Positions 10,387 to 20,684 are shown, counted from the first letter of the stretch. The stretch: DNA of 64,000 nt from QHXQ01 sp963788965 (GCA_963788965.1 CAWBIK010000006.1:62001-126000); one strand, 5' to 3'. Translations and numbers: made by a program. Notes: generated from the sequence alone by a model not told the origin.

Positions 10387-10416
10387 GTAGGGGCAGGGAC
10401 AGAGCATTGCCCCTAC
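10387..10416. repeat. Short inverted repeat, GTAGGGGCA / TGCCCCTAC
   Basis: Perfect 9-base arms separated by a 12-base loop, in the 103-base gap between the lipoprotein gene and the sensor kinase gene. Its word differs from the other palindromes in the window. It may act as a weak terminator or be an interspersed repeat. Confidence 0.65.
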
Positions 10417-10455
10417 AACTATGTTCGTCCATTCCAACTTCAACTAACGTAATCA

Positions 10456-13400
10456 ATGCAAGCACAGTCGCAGTCGCTGGGCCGGAGTTTCACGCGCGTC
10501 CTGCGCGGCGCATGCTTCGCGCTGCTGACTGTCTATTGCCTGCTGCCCACTGCCTACTCTTCCTTCGCCCAGACCACGAACGATACGAACGTGTTGCCCG
10601 CGTCGAACCTGCACCAGTGGGGCGCGGTGACACTCTTTCACGGGCTGCCGTCGGATCGCGTGCGCGCGCTGGCGCAGGACGCCGACGGCGCGATGTGGTT
10701 CGGCACGGATAACGGCCTCGCGCGTTACGACGGCCGGCGCACACAGTCTGTGCAGATCGCGGGCCTTGCGAGTGCGCGCGTGTCGGCGCTCAGGTTCGAC
10801 GACGGCGGCGTGTTGTGGGTCGGCACGGACGAGGGCGCGGCACGTTTGGTCAACGGCGTGTTTGAAGTGATCGAAGAGACGCGCGGGCGCATGGTGACGG
10901 CGATTGCCAGCGCACCGGCCGAGCGCGGGCACGCGTGGCTCGCCACACAGCAGGGCCTATTGTTCGACTGTCGCACACGCGCGGACGGCCGGCTCGAAGT
11001 GCGCGCGCTGCCCGACGACGCACTGACAAGCGCGGACGCGGACAGACCCGGCGCGTTGCAGTTGACGAGCCTCGCGTTCGACGGGAGCGGCACGCTCTAT
11101 GTCGGGTCGCGCAGTCGCGGCCTGTTACGCGTCGAGCGCGACGAAGTGAAAGAGATCAACAGCCGGCCGCGCGCCTTCTTCGTCGAAGCGTTGGCAACGG
11201 ACGCAAACGGGCAACTCTGGCTCGGCGCACGCGCGCGCGGCACGGACAGCGGCTTGTATCAAGCGCATGATCCGTTGCGCCCGCAAAAGATCGGCGCGAA
11301 CGTGGGCGCGGTCACAGCACTTGCACGCGACCGCAGCGACGGCTTGTGGATCGGCACTGATGGACAGGGCGTGTGGCGTGTGCGTGATGGGCGGACGCGC
11401 GAACGCTTCACGTTTGAAGGCACGGGCGGAGGCTTGCGCTCGGATCACGTCTATTCGGTCTTCGTGGATCGAGAGGGCGTCGTCTGGTTCGGCACGGATA
11501 GGGGCGTGTGCCGCTTCGACGCGCGCGCGCCGCACAACGAAATGATCGGCCCGAAGCCGATAGCAACTTCGTGCGTGCGCTCTATCAGGCGCGCAACGGC
11601 GAGTTGTTGTGCGGCACGAATCGCGGGCTGTTCGTGTTCGACGCGCAGTTGCAAGCGTGGCGCGCGCTTGAACAGTTGGCGCACAAGACGGTCTATGCGT
11701 TGACGGAAGACGCGGGCGGGCGGCTGCTCGTCGGCACGTCGAGCGGGTTATACGTCGGCGTGAGTACGAAGCGCGGCCCCGTGAAGGCGCAGCAATCGGT
11801 CGTCTCTGAAGAAGAAGCGACGACGACGAACAGCACACAAGTTAAGACGCAAACGCCGACGGCGCTCAAGGCCGAGGGCGCGAACACAACGGCGCAAGCG
11901 ACAACTACACCGGCACAGGCCGAAGGCGCGACGGCGCAGCCCGCGGCCACGCCAACGGGCGACGCGCAGGCGACAACAGAAAGCACGAAAGCGCAAACGG
12001 GCGACGCGAAGGGCGAAGATAAACCGGAGCGCGCGAAGCCGCGCGGCGCGGGCGAACCGGCGCGCGTCGAAAGTGTGCGCGCGTTGCGTCAATTTCAGGG
12101 CGCAACTTATATCGCAAGTTACGGCGTCGGCGTGGACAAGTTGGACGGCGCGCGGCGCACGCACCTGTGGCCGGCGGCGAACGCAGACGCGCGCCTGCGT
12201 GAAGTGACCATGTTGCACGCGGACGGCGATGGTCGCCTGTGGATCGGCACGGCGCACGCGGGGCTGTTCGTCTATGAGAACGGGCAGACGAACGCGGGCG
12301 GCGAGGCGTTGGCGCAGTTGGCATCAGGCGCGGTCTGGGCGGCCGACGGCACGAGTGATCGCGCGTTGTGGTTTGCGACCGAGCGCGGCTTATACCTCTA
12401 TCGCGCGGGGCAGTTGACGACAGTTGTGACGAACGCGGACGTGCGCGGCGTGGTCGCGGATGAAGGCGACGACAGCACAAGCAACGCTTGGTGTGCGACG
12501 GCGGGCGGCGGCCTGTTGCGTGTGCGTGTTGACGAGCAGTTCGGCGCGCTCGTCTCGCGGCTCGACGTTGAACAGGGCCTCGCCTCGGCGCAATCGTTCA
12601 CGCTCTTGCGTGCAGACGAAAGCGCGCGTGCCCGCACTGATGCAGATCAAACTGACGCAGACAACAATGCCCGGCCGTTGCTCGTGGGCACGAGTCGCGG
12701 CCTCGTGCGTTACAGTCCCGGCCGGGCCGCGCCCGCGCTCGTGCCTGTGCGCGTGTTGAGCCGGCGGCTGCATCAAGCGGATGAACTACGCAGCGGTATC
12801 GAATTGCCTTACCCGCAGAACAGTCTCGCGCTCGACGTGGCGGCGCTGTCTAGTCGCACTTACCCGGAGCAGTTTCAGTATGCCTTCGTCTTGCGCGACG
12901 GCGCGGGGCGTGAGTTGCGCCGCAAACTCGCGCGCGATGCACAGTTCTTGATGGAGAACCTCGCGCCCGGTCGTTATCGCGTCGAAGCGCATGCGTTCAC
13001 GAAAGACCTCGTGGCATCGGGCCCGCTCGCCTTCGAGTTCACGGTCGGGCGCGCGCCGTTCCCGTGGACCACGACGATGCTGGCCGTGCTGTTATTGCTC
13101 GCTATGGTCGCGTTGACTTGGGGCGCGGTGCAGAACCGCCGCATCGCGCGCACTTCCGCAGAACTCGTCGAAGCGCATCACGAACTCGCGGGCGCGCGGC
13201 TCGAACTCGCCAACGAAGCCGAGCGCGAACGGCGTCGCATCGCCCGCGACTTGCACGATCAAACGCTCGCAGATTTGCGTAGCCTCATGCTCTTAACCGA
13301 TCAACTGCCCACGACCGCGAGCGCGACGAACGGGCAGGCGGTACACGTCGAGCCGACGCGCTTTCGCGCCGAGATCGAATCAGTCTCGCAAGAGATCAGG

Positions 13401-13868
13401 CGCATCTGTGAGGACCTGTCGCCGTCCGTGTTGGAGAACGTCGGCCTCGCCGCCGCGCTTGAATGGGCGCTCGCCAACGCGGTCGCACACGCGCCGCCCG
13501 CGCGCCGGTTCACATACGAGTTCGCCTGCGCCGACGACTTCGACGAACGCCTCGCCCTCAAACCCGGCGAGCGCATGCAGCTTTATCGCATCACGCAGGA
13601 AGCCGTTAACAACATCTGTCGGCACGCCGAAGCGACGCAGGTGCGTCTGACCGTCGCGCTGTCAGCGGATCGTGAGTTGACGTTGCTGCTCGAAGACGAC
13701 GGGCGCAGTTTCGATCTCAAAGAAGCGAAAAAGGGGCGCGGCCTCGCCAACATACGCGCCCGCGCCAGCCTCATCGAAGCCGACATCTCTTGGACGCGTC
13801 GCCCCACCGGCGGCACACTCTTCACGTTGCGCAAACCGAACGCGACGCAAGATGTGACAAGCGCATAG
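10456..13868 (+). CDS. Periplasmic beta-propeller sensor histidine kinase (HisKA_3; one indel)
   Basis: About 1,137 residues. After a signal peptide, repeated blades with motifs such as GAMWFGTDNGLARYDG, VLWVGTDEGAARL and LWIGTDGQGVW form a ligand-sensing two-component propeller. A Thr/Ala/Gln-rich insertion of about 100 residues (codons about 11770-12070) interrupts it. A Y_Y_Y-like domain follows (PYPQNSLALDVAALSS), then one transmembrane helix (about 13075-13125), a HisKA_3 dimerisation helix with RIARDLHDQTL (His near residue 933), and an HATPase domain with EAVNNICRHA and GRGLANIRARA. The frame breaks near 11549-11553, where CCCC seems shortened to CCC; both halves join without loss. The protein probably phosphorylates the NarL-type regulator at 8786. 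The signal is unknown. Confidence 0.9.
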
Positions 13869-13892
13869 CTGCATTATCAAACAGCACATCCA

Positions 13893-14363
13893 TTAAGCTT
13901 TAAGCCAGTAACCAAGTAACAACGCAAACAGCAAGCAGAGCAGCCTCAGTCCGATCTGATAAGCGCGACGCGCTAAGATTGGATGACGACGAACGCCGCT
14001 TTCATCAAGTAGTAAAAACAGGATCAGGTAGAGGAAGACAGGCAGCGTGACGAACCGCCACGCCCACCATGATACGAGCCACGCCACAAATACTGCGCTG
14101 AAGCCGACGAGCAAGACGAGCGCAAACAACTCCATCAAAGCCGTCAGCGGGCGCGCGCGCGCACACTGAAAGAGTAACGCCAGCCACAACAGGAACGCGG
14201 CGCAGACGGCGCACAGTCCGACGGTGAGCGCGAGCAGCGGCGCGGCATAAGCACCCGCAACAAGCGCGAGGCCGAGGCAGAGGCCGAGCGCGACCAGCAA
14301 GCTATAATGTCGCGCGACAAAATCCGTGACGGTCGTGCCGTGATATTTATTGATTTGTGCCAT
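13893..14363 (-). CDS. Small integral membrane protein, unknown
   Basis: About 156 residues, with five hydrophobic segments at roughly residues 20-42, 45-68, 80-102, 105-120 and 135-155. Short basic loops (ARARP, RRHPILARRAYQ) separate them and suggest orientation by the positive-inside rule. No enzymatic motif is visible. It converges with the kinase gene (25 bases between the two stops) and is divergent from the SDR39U1 gene. I do not recognise the family. Confidence 0.65.
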   Translation of the reverse strand: MAQINKYHGTTVTDFVARHYSLLVALGLCLGLALVAGAYAAPLLALTVGLCAVCAAFLLWLALLFQCARARPLTALMELFALVLLVGFSAVFVAWLVSWWAWRFVTLPVFLYLILFLLLDESGVRRHPILARRAYQIGLRLLCLLFALLLGYWLKA

Positions 14364-14484
14364 CGTCTTGACAGTTTGCGCGTATGCTCCGGCGTGAGTA
14401 TATAAATCCGGCTTGCATCGGGGAAGCGATCCGGTTCATGCTCACGCGCTAATACAAGTTTGGGCCGAAAGGATTCATTCAAGG

Positions 14485-15400
14485 ATGAAGATCATCGTGA
14501 CCGGCGCGAGCGGGTTGATCGGCTCGGCGCTCGTGCCGGCGCTCGTTGCGGGTGGGCATCAGGTGACGGCACTCGTGCGCCACGAGTCGAAGCAGTCGCC
14601 GCAGACGGGCGTGACGGAAGTTGCATGGAATCCTGCCAGCGGTGAGTTAGACGCGGCCAAACTCGCCGGGCACGATGCGGCCGTGCATCTCGCGGGCGAA
14701 CCAATCGCCGCCGGGCGTTGGACCGACGCGAAGAAGCAGCGCATACGCGACAGCCGCGTCCTGAGTACGCGTCTGCTCGCAGAGACGCTCGCGCGTTTAG
14801 AGCCGCGCCCGCGCGTGTTAGTCTGCGCGTCCGCAATCGGCTATTACGGCAACCGTGGCGCGGAAGTGTTGACCGAGGCGAGCGCGACCGGTCAAGACTT
14901 TCTATCCGAGGTCTGCCGCGAGTGGGAAGCGGCGGCCGAGCCTGCGCGCGCCGCCGGGCTTCGCGTCGTGCATTTGCGCTTCGGCATCGTGTTGAGCGAC
15001 AAGGGCGGCGCGCTCGCGCAGATGCTCACGCCGTTCAAACTCGGCATCGGCGGGCAGATCAGCGACGGGCAACACTACATGAGTTGGCTCGCGCTCGACG
15101 ATGCGGTCGGCGTGATTCGAACATGCGTTGACCGATGACAGCGTGTCGGGGCCGGTCAACACGGTCGCGCCGCAGCCGCTCACGAATCACGACTTCACCA
15201 AGACCATCGGTCGCGTGTTGGGACGGCCGACGTTGTTGCCCATGCCGGGCTTCGCCCTGCGACTTGCGCTCGGCGAGATGGCGGACGCGCTGTTGTTGTC
15301 GAGTGCGCGCGTCGAACCGGCGCGATTGCAAGCGACGGGTTATCAGTTCAAGTATCCGCAACTCGAAGGCGCGCTCCGCCACCTGTTGCGCGAGTCGTAA
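14485..15400 (+). CDS. SDR39U1/YfcH-type NAD-dependent epimerase (one indel)
   Basis: An extended short-chain dehydrogenase of about 304 residues. The N-terminus carries the dinucleotide motif VTGASGLIGSAL. The family's characteristic SAIGYYGNRG (active-site Tyr region, near residue 115), GEPIAAGRW and HYMSWLALDD are present. The C-terminus, NHDFTKTIGRVLGRP followed by a DALLLSSARVEPARL helix, is the DUF1731 tail of this family. The frame breaks at 15120-15121, where one extra A changes IRHALTDDSV to IRTCV and stop. Corrected, the gene runs to 15400, the usual length. Substrate is unknown for most members. The next gene follows after 16 bases. Confidence 0.9.
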
Positions 15401-15416
15401 GCGGGACGCATAAGCT

Positions 15417-15839
15417 ATGACGGAAGCGACGCAGCCGCCGCGTTGGATGAGTACGGTGCTATACGCGGCGGGCGTTTATAACATCGTGTGGGGCGCAAGC
15501 GTCGTCATCTTTCCGCTCGCGTTCTTTCGTTGGGCCGACGCCGCGCCGCCGAACTATCCGCAAATCTGGCAGTGCCTCGGCATGGTCGTCGGCGTCTATG
15601 GCGTCGGCTACTGGATCGCGGCGCGTGCTCCGTTTCGCCATTGGCCCATCGTGTTCGTCGGCTTCCTCGGCAAACTGTTCGGCCCCATCGGCTTCGTGCA
15701 GACCGCGCGCACCGGCGGCTGGCCGCTACGCATGGGTTGGCTCAACGTCACGAACGATCTGATCTGGCTCGTGCCCTTCGCGCTGATCCTGTATCGCGCT
15801 TATCAACACGAACGGGCAACTCGACCTGCGCGGGCATGA
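15417..15839 (+). CDS. Small four-helix membrane protein, unknown
   Basis: About 140 residues with four hydrophobic stretches: LYAAGVYNIVWGASVVIF, GMVVGVYGVGYWIA, WPIVFVGFLGKLFG and LIWLVPFALILY. Conserved-looking features include NIVWGA and WLNVTNDLIW. No catalytic motif is visible. It lies 16 bases after the SDR39U1 gene and 35 bases before the heme A synthase start on the same strand, so the three are probably co-transcribed. I cannot assign a function. Confidence 0.75.
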   Translation: MTEATQPPRWMSTVLYAAGVYNIVWGASVVIFPLAFFRWADAAPPNYPQIWQCLGMVVGVYGVGYWIAARAPFRHWPIVFVGFLGKLFGPIGFVQTARTGGWPLRMGWLNVTNDLIWLVPFALILYRAYQHERATRPARA

Positions 15840-15874
15840 CCGCGCAACCACGCCCGGCTTATAATTCGCTGACC

Positions 15875-16864
15875 ATGCAGACGGAGCAGATACAAACGCC
15901 GCGCCTGAAACGCTTCGCACGCTTCGCGTGGTTCGTGGTGGCTTATAACTTACTTGTCATCATGTGGGGCGCATACGTGCGCGCGTCGGGTTCGGGCGCG
16001 GGCTGCGGCGAGCATTGGCCTTTGTGCAACGGCGAGATCGTGCCGCGCGCTCATTCCGTAGAACTGCTAGTCGAACTCTCGCATCGCATCACGACGAGTC
16101 TATCGGGGTTGTTATCAATCACGCTCGTCGTCGTCGCGTTTCGCGTGCTGCCGCGTCGTCATCCCGCGCGCCTCGGCGCGGTGTTGACCTTAGCCTTCGT
16201 CGTGCTGGAAGGCTTGGTCGGCGCAGCGCAAGTCAAACTAGGCTTGACCGCGCACAACGATTCGCTCGCACGCGCGCTCGTCGGCTCGGTTCATCTCGTT
16301 AACACGTTCTTGCTGCTGGCCGCGATGGGCTTGACAGCTTGGTGGGCATCCGGTGCGCCGCGCTTGCGTCTACGCGGGCAGGGCATCATGCCGCACCTGT
16401 TCGCGCTCGGCCTGTTGGGCACGCTCGCGCTCGCAGCGAGCGGCGCGGTCGTGGCGCTCGGCGACACGCTCTTTCCGGCGCGCACGCTCATCGAAGGTTT
16501 ACGCCAAGACCTCTCGCCGACGGCGCACTTCCTGTTGCGCCTGCGCTTCATTCATCCGTCGCTCGCCCTCGTCGTCGGCGCGTATGTGTTGCTCACGGCG
16601 TCCTACGTCAGCAACTTCCTGCGCCCCACGGCGCGCGTCAAACGCCTATGCGCGACACTGATCACGCTTGTCCTGCTGCAACTCTGTGTGGGACTGCTCA
16701 ACGTCTATCTGCTCGCGCCCATCTGGCTGCAACTCTTACACCTGCTGCTCGCCGATCTACTCTGGCTCGCGCTCGTGCTCACCGCCGCCGCCGCGCTCGC
16801 GCAGACCGACACGCAGGCAACGCAAGTCGAAGCGATCAACCTGCGCCCGGCCGCGGAAGTATGA
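15875..16864 (+). CDS. ctaA: Heme A synthase-like protein (COX15/CtaA family)
   Basis: An integral membrane enzyme of about 329 residues with eight predicted helices, the usual size and topology. It oxidises the C8 methyl of heme O to make heme A for terminal oxidases. Histidines sit where the family's heme ligands lie: ELSHRITT, GSVHLVNTF, RFIHPSLAL and LLHLLLADLLW. The N-terminal WGAYVRASGSGAGCGEHWPLCNG contains the conserved Arg and the paired cysteines of the first extracellular loop. I chose the ATG at 15875 because the frame upstream overlaps the preceding gene. No oxidase subunit or ctaB lies in the window, so coupling to heme A use is inferred from the family. Confidence 0.9.
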   Translation: MQTEQIQTPRLKRFARFAWFVVAYNLLVIMWGAYVRASGSGAGCGEHWPLCNGEIVPRAHSVELLVELSHRITTSLSGLLSITLVVVAFRVLPRRHPARLGAVLTLAFVVLEGLVGAAQVKLGLTAHNDSLARALVGSVHLVNTFLLLAAMGLTAWWASGAPRLRLRGQGIMPHLFALGLLGTLALAASGAVVALGDTLFPARTLIEGLRQDLSPTAHFLLRLRFIHPSLALVVGAYVLLTASYVSNFLRPTARVKRLCATLITLVLLQLCVGLLNVYLLAPIWLQLLHLLLADLLWLALVLTAAAALAQTDTQATQVEAINLRPAAEV

Positions 16865-16922
16865 ACGATTGATCAACAGTTATGACTTCAAGTATGCATG
16901 ACCCTTTAACTTTTTGACTTCG

Positions 16923-17822
16923 ATGCCAAGAGAACTAGACGGACAGGTCGTTATCATCACGGGCGCATCGTCGGGCATCGGCGCGGCGACGGCGCGCATG
17001 TTGGCGCGTGCAGGCGCGCACGTCGTCTTAGCCGCCCGCCGACGCGAACGACTCGAAGAACTTAAACAAGAGATCGAGCAGACAGGTGGCCACGCCGAAG
17101 TCGTCGCGGCCGACATTACTTCAGCCGAAGATCGCGCGCGTCTTGTGCAGACCGCGCTCGCCGTCAACGGGCGCATCGATGCGCTCGTCAACAACGCTGG
17201 TTACGGCACACGCGGCCCGGTCGAACTTGTGCCCGTCGAAAAGATCAGGCAGAACTTCGAGTTGAACGTGTTCGCGCTCATTGCGCTCACGCAGCTTGTC
17301 ATCCCCGGCATGCGGCGCGCGGGGCGCGGGCGCATCGTCAACGTTAGCTCGGTCGCGGGTCGCGTCGCACGCCCGCTCTCGTCCATCTACGATTCGACGA
17401 AGCACGCCCTCGAAGCGATCTCCGACGGCTTGCGCGGCGAGCTCGCGCCGTTCGGCGTCCTCGTCGTCGTCATCGAACCGGGCTTCATCCTGACGGAGTT
17501 CGTTGAAGCCGCTAACGAAGCGTCGCAGTCGATCATCGAGGACGCAGGCCCCTACGCGCCGTGGTTCGCCAACTTCCAACAAGCTTATGCACGCGCGCGC
17601 AGCATCGCCGGTCAACCCGAAGACATCGCCGCGCTGATCCACAAAGCCCTCACGGCGCGTCGCCCGCGCTTGCGTTATGCCGCGCCACGCCACGCGCGTC
17701 TTGCGCTCGCCCTCAAACGCTTCCTGCCCGAACGCTGGTTCGACTACGTGATGAACCGGCAAGCCGGGATCGATCCCGAAACGCTCAAGGTCGCGCCCGG
17801 CGCAGACACAGCGCGCGGCTAA
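16923..17822 (+). CDS. Classical short-chain dehydrogenase/reductase
   Basis: About 300 residues with the classical SDR layout: TGASSGIGAATARML (cofactor-binding Gly motif) near residue 12, VNNAGYG, NVSSVAGRVARP with the catalytic Ser, and YDSTKHALEAI with the Tyr-x3-Lys pair. The RRRER sequence after the second strand suggests NADP preference. The long C-terminal part resembles oxidoreductases acting on lipid or retinol-like substrates, but substrate cannot be told. Start: ATG 16923, with a TTG at 16914 as alternative. The gap to the heme A synthase gene is 58 bases. No frameshift. Confidence 0.88.
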   Translation: MPRELDGQVVIITGASSGIGAATARMLARAGAHVVLAARRRERLEELKQEIEQTGGHAEVVAADITSAEDRARLVQTALAVNGRIDALVNNAGYGTRGPVELVPVEKIRQNFELNVFALIALTQLVIPGMRRAGRGRIVNVSSVAGRVARPLSSIYDSTKHALEAISDGLRGELAPFGVLVVVIEPGFILTEFVEAANEASQSIIEDAGPYAPWFANFQQAYARARSIAGQPEDIAALIHKALTARRPRLRYAAPRHARLALALKRFLPERWFDYVMNRQAGIDPETLKVAPGADTARG

Positions 17823-17879
17823 AGAAAATTAATCACTCCGGTCATACATTCGTGTTGTTCGCTCGCTATAAATGTGTCC

Positions 17880-18818
17880 ATGTTGACGAATGAGCTTGCG
17901 GCCCGCATGCAGCGCAGCGACACACACGGCCCACAACTCGGCCTTGTCTGCATCACGCACTCTGACGAGGTGCGCTATCGCACGGTGACGCGCACGCGCC
18001 TGCTGCAATTCGCGCGCGACGAACAACAACGAATGCTGCGCGCCATCTACGCCGACAACTTGCTGCGTCTGACCCGCGCGCTCGATTTTTGTCAGACCCA
18101 CGAGATCAAACTCTACCGGCTCACTTCCGGCCTCTTTCCCTTCGCCGACGATCCGCTCGGCGCTGACGTACTCACGGAGTTTGCGCCCGAAGTGCGTGCG
18201 ACGGGCGAGCACGCAACTGAACTTGGCATCCGCCTCGTCGCCCACCCGGATCAGTTCGTCGTGCTTAGTTCCGACGCGCCGCACGTGGTCGAAAACAGCA
18301 TCAAGATTCTGCGCCTGCACGCGCGCGTAATGGACATGCTGGCGCAGCCGCGCTCGGCTTGGGCTGTCATCGAGATACACGGCGGCAAGTCTGATCGCGC
18401 CGCGCGGCTGGTCGAGGTTATTCGCACGCTGCCCGACGAGATTCGCACGCGCCTCGCATTGGAGAACGACGAGTACAGCTACAGCGCCGCCGAGATTCTC
18501 GCCGTCTGCCGCGCGGCCGGCGTGCCGATGGTCTTCGACGCGCATCATCACGTCTGTCATGAGAAGTTGACGAGCTACGACGACGAAAGCGTCGGCGAAT
18601 TTCTGGCCGCCGCGCGCACAACTTGGCCGCGCCCCGACTGGCAACTCGTCCACATCTCGAACGGCCGCACCGCCTTCAACGACCGCCACCACAGCGACCT
18701 CATCGAGACGATGCCCGCCGCCTACGCCCAAGCGCCGTGGATTGAAGTCGAGGCCAAACACAAAGAACACGCCATCGCCAAACTGCGCGTCGAGTGGCAT
18801 AACAGCAACAGACAGTAG
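17880..18818 (+). CDS. uvsE: UV damage repair endonuclease UvsE (UVDE)
   Basis: About 313 residues, normal for the UvsE family of TIM-barrel endonucleases that nick DNA 5' of UV photoproducts and other lesions. Family features visible in order: GLVCITHSDEVRYRT near the N-terminus, NLLRLTRALDFCQTHEIKLYRLTSGLFPF, RLVAHPDQFVVL, IEIHGGKSDRAARL, RLALENDEYSY, FDAHHHVCHE and EVEAKHKEHAI. The His, Glu and Asp residues in these motifs form the three-metal site in characterised members. It starts 57 bases after the SDR gene and may share its transcript. Identification is strong from the ordered motif set. Confidence 0.93.
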   Translation: MLTNELAARMQRSDTHGPQLGLVCITHSDEVRYRTVTRTRLLQFARDEQQRMLRAIYADNLLRLTRALDFCQTHEIKLYRLTSGLFPFADDPLGADVLTEFAPEVRATGEHATELGIRLVAHPDQFVVLSSDAPHVVENSIKILRLHARVMDMLAQPRSAWAVIEIHGGKSDRAARLVEVIRTLPDEIRTRLALENDEYSYSAAEILAVCRAAGVPMVFDAHHHVCHEKLTSYDDESVGEFLAAARTTWPRPDWQLVHISNGRTAFNDRHHSDLIETMPAAYAQAPWIEVEAKHKEHAIAKLRVEWHNSNRQ

Positions 18819-19139
18819 GCCGTTTAAGACCGCCGACTGTCTATTCTTCTACCGGCGCGCTGTATGCCTAGTAATCGGTCAAACTGGGGCTTGACAGGGA
18901 AGCCTTCCATCAATACAATCGCCGTTACTTGGTTACTTAAAATTGGAAGCTGTACACGCGCTGCCCACAACACTAGGGCTTGCCCGCGTGCGAAGAGTCA
19001 AACACGTGGCTCTCTACAGTAGTCGGTGGTGATCACACCGCGTCCAACAACTGAGTCGGAGCTTTCCGGTTCGCGATTTGTCGCCCCGCACGGGTAAATA
19101 GGCCCGCGTCGGGGCGAAGTCGTCTCTGGCGTTAGTTGC
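18819..19139. other. Convergent intergenic region with a hairpin at 19081-19118
   Basis: A 321-base gap between the convergent uvsE and PHP genes. The only structure I see is an inverted repeat with outer arms TCGCCCCG and CGGGGCGA and imperfect inner pairing (CACGGGT / GCCCGCG), which could serve as a two-way transcription stop although there is no T tract. No credible ORF or RNA gene was found in the rest. Confidence 0.5.
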
Positions 19140-20372
19140 TCATCGGACGTAGACCGGATTTGAGATGATCCACGGCTGACCGGCGAGCGGCGCGGGCAAC
19201 TGCGGCAGGTAGCACTCGACGCGATATACGCCCGGTGTGTTGACCATCCACTCCGCCGCGCGCCCTGCGGTTTCCGCCAATTGCGCCCCGTCCTTAACGA
19301 GCACCATGCGGCTCTCAACCGGCGTCGCGGCGCGCAGGCGCACGCTGCCCATGAGCGCGATCTCGTCGCCCATCAACTTACGCTCCCGCCCGTTGTCGGC
19401 CGTCAAACGAAAGCCGCTCGCGTCGCACAAAAGGTCGAACGCCACGTAGCAATGCCCGGCGGCGAGCGCGCTTAACAAACTCGCATCATTAAATGGTTGG
19501 TTCTTTTCGACGAGCGCGTGCGTGCGAACGACTTGGAAACTGCGTTCGTATGGGTCGAGCTTGAGTTGCAGCATGGGCTTGCCCGTGAGTTGTTGCAAAC
19601 TCAGTCCGACGTTCTGATGCGCGTCGTTGCCCGCGATGGCCACGACGCGCAGACCCGCGCGCGCGGTCAACTCGTCCCAGCGGCGCAAATTCTCCACGGG
19701 GCTTTCGTGAAAGCGCGTCCACAGCAGATGCGGATAAGCACGGTAGGACCACAGCCCATCGAAGAAAAGCGCGAGGCGATTGACGTGCTTCGCGTCCGCG
19801 TGCAGGTTATAAACTTCCATGCCGTCGAAGCCGCGCGCCGTCTGCCAACTGCGGAACGTCTCAGGGTGTGCGATGAAGACTAGTTGCCCGGCCTGCTTGG
19901 CGCGATCAATTAACTCTTGCGTGGTCGCGCCCGGCTGCGCGCTCGTTGTCTGCGCGCCCGCGCCGAAGGTCAACAAACGATCAGCCGCCGACTCGTTCGT
20001 CTCGTTGCCCGCGAGGAACAGCACGCCGCCGTGCAGGCCGTGCAAGGTCTGCGCGGCCGTGTCCATCTCGGCCGCCGGGTGTTCGGTCATCACGACGAAC
20101 GCGAGCGCGTTCAGCCGCGCGGCTTGCACGATCTCCGCGAGCGTGCCGGTGCTGTGCCCGCCGAGCGATGAATGTATGTGGAGCGCGCCGCGATAATCGG
20201 CATAGCCGTCGTCGGCTGCGACGACACGTTGCGCGTTCAGTTGCCCAATCGTCGCGGCGAGCTGGCCCAATTGATAACGGTGATAGATAAACGGCGTCTG
20301 CGTCAGCAGCAACAAGAGCGCCGCCACAAACGCGCCCTTCAACCAGCAGCCGGGCCGCAGTCGTCGCGTCAC
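19140..20372 (-). CDS. Membrane-anchored PHP-domain metal-dependent phosphoesterase
   Basis: About 410 residues. One N-terminal transmembrane helix (GAFVAALLLLLTQTPFIY) anchors an extracytoplasmic PHP domain. The metal-binding motifs are present in order: ALHIHSSLGGHSTGT (usually HxHxxxSDG-like), VVMTEHPA, LAGNETN, VFIAHPE and IAGNDAH. PHP proteins hydrolyse phosphoesters using two or three metal ions. The C-terminal about 90 residues look like a beta-sandwich (MVLVKDGAQLAET, PGVYRVECYLP), common in secreted PHP proteins. It overlaps the upstream Dabb-domain gene by 4 bases (ATGA), so translation is likely coupled. Natural substrate unknown. Confidence 0.82.
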   Translation of the reverse strand: MTRRLRPGCWLKGAFVAALLLLLTQTPFIYHRYQLGQLAATIGQLNAQRVVAADDGYADYRGALHIHSSLGGHSTGTLAEIVQAARLNALAFVVMTEHPAAEMDTAAQTLHGLHGGVLFLAGNETNESAADRLLTFGAGAQTTSAQPGATTQELIDRAKQAGQLVFIAHPETFRSWQTARGFDGMEVYNLHADAKHVNRLALFFDGLWSYRAYPHLLWTRFHESPVENLRRWDELTARAGLRVVAIAGNDAHQNVGLSLQQLTGKPMLQLKLDPYERSFQVVRTHALVEKNQPFNDASLLSALAAGHCYVAFDLLCDASGFRLTADNGRERKLMGDEIALMGSVRLRAATPVESRMVLVKDGAQLAETAGRAAEWMVNTPGVYRVECYLPQLPAPLAGQPWIISNPVYVR

Positions 20373-20665
20373 GCGTCGCCCTCAAAATCAACTGAGGCAA
20401 CATGCTCCGCGATGCCGCGCCCGAAGTTGGCGACCTCGACGTGCTGCGGGTGATCCGTGTACGCGTCCAGCCCCGCGCGATCACGAAAGACCGCGACCAG
20501 CCCCGTGTCGTATGAACGCGCCAGATGTAGCACGTCGAAGCCGACCGCAAGGCTCACGATCTCAGGGATCACGCCGACCAGCGCGCGCAACTTCATAACG
20601 TGTTCCTCGCGCGTTGCCTGCGGCACGTCCGCGCGATACTTCCAGATAACGATGTGTGTCAGCAT
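20369..20665 (-). CDS. Stress-responsive alpha/beta-barrel (Dabb) domain protein
   Basis: About 98 residues, a single Dabb domain: MLTHIVIWKY at the start, REEHVMKLRALVGVIPEI, VGFDVLHLARSYDTGLVAVF and the terminal YTDHPQHVEVANF. These match the ferredoxin-like dimeric barrel of the A/B-barrel family, whose members include stress proteins and some cyclases. I chose ATG 20665 because it gives the canonical strand-first N-terminus; the frame extends to 20689. Its stop overlaps the start of the PHP gene. Precise role unknown. Confidence 0.82.
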   Translation of the reverse strand: MLTHIVIWKYRADVPQATREEHVMKLRALVGVIPEIVSLAVGFDVLHLARSYDTGLVAVFRDRAGLDAYTDHPQHVEVANFGRGIAEHVASVDFEGDA

Positions 20666-20684
20666 AAGCAGCAATGAGCGATCA

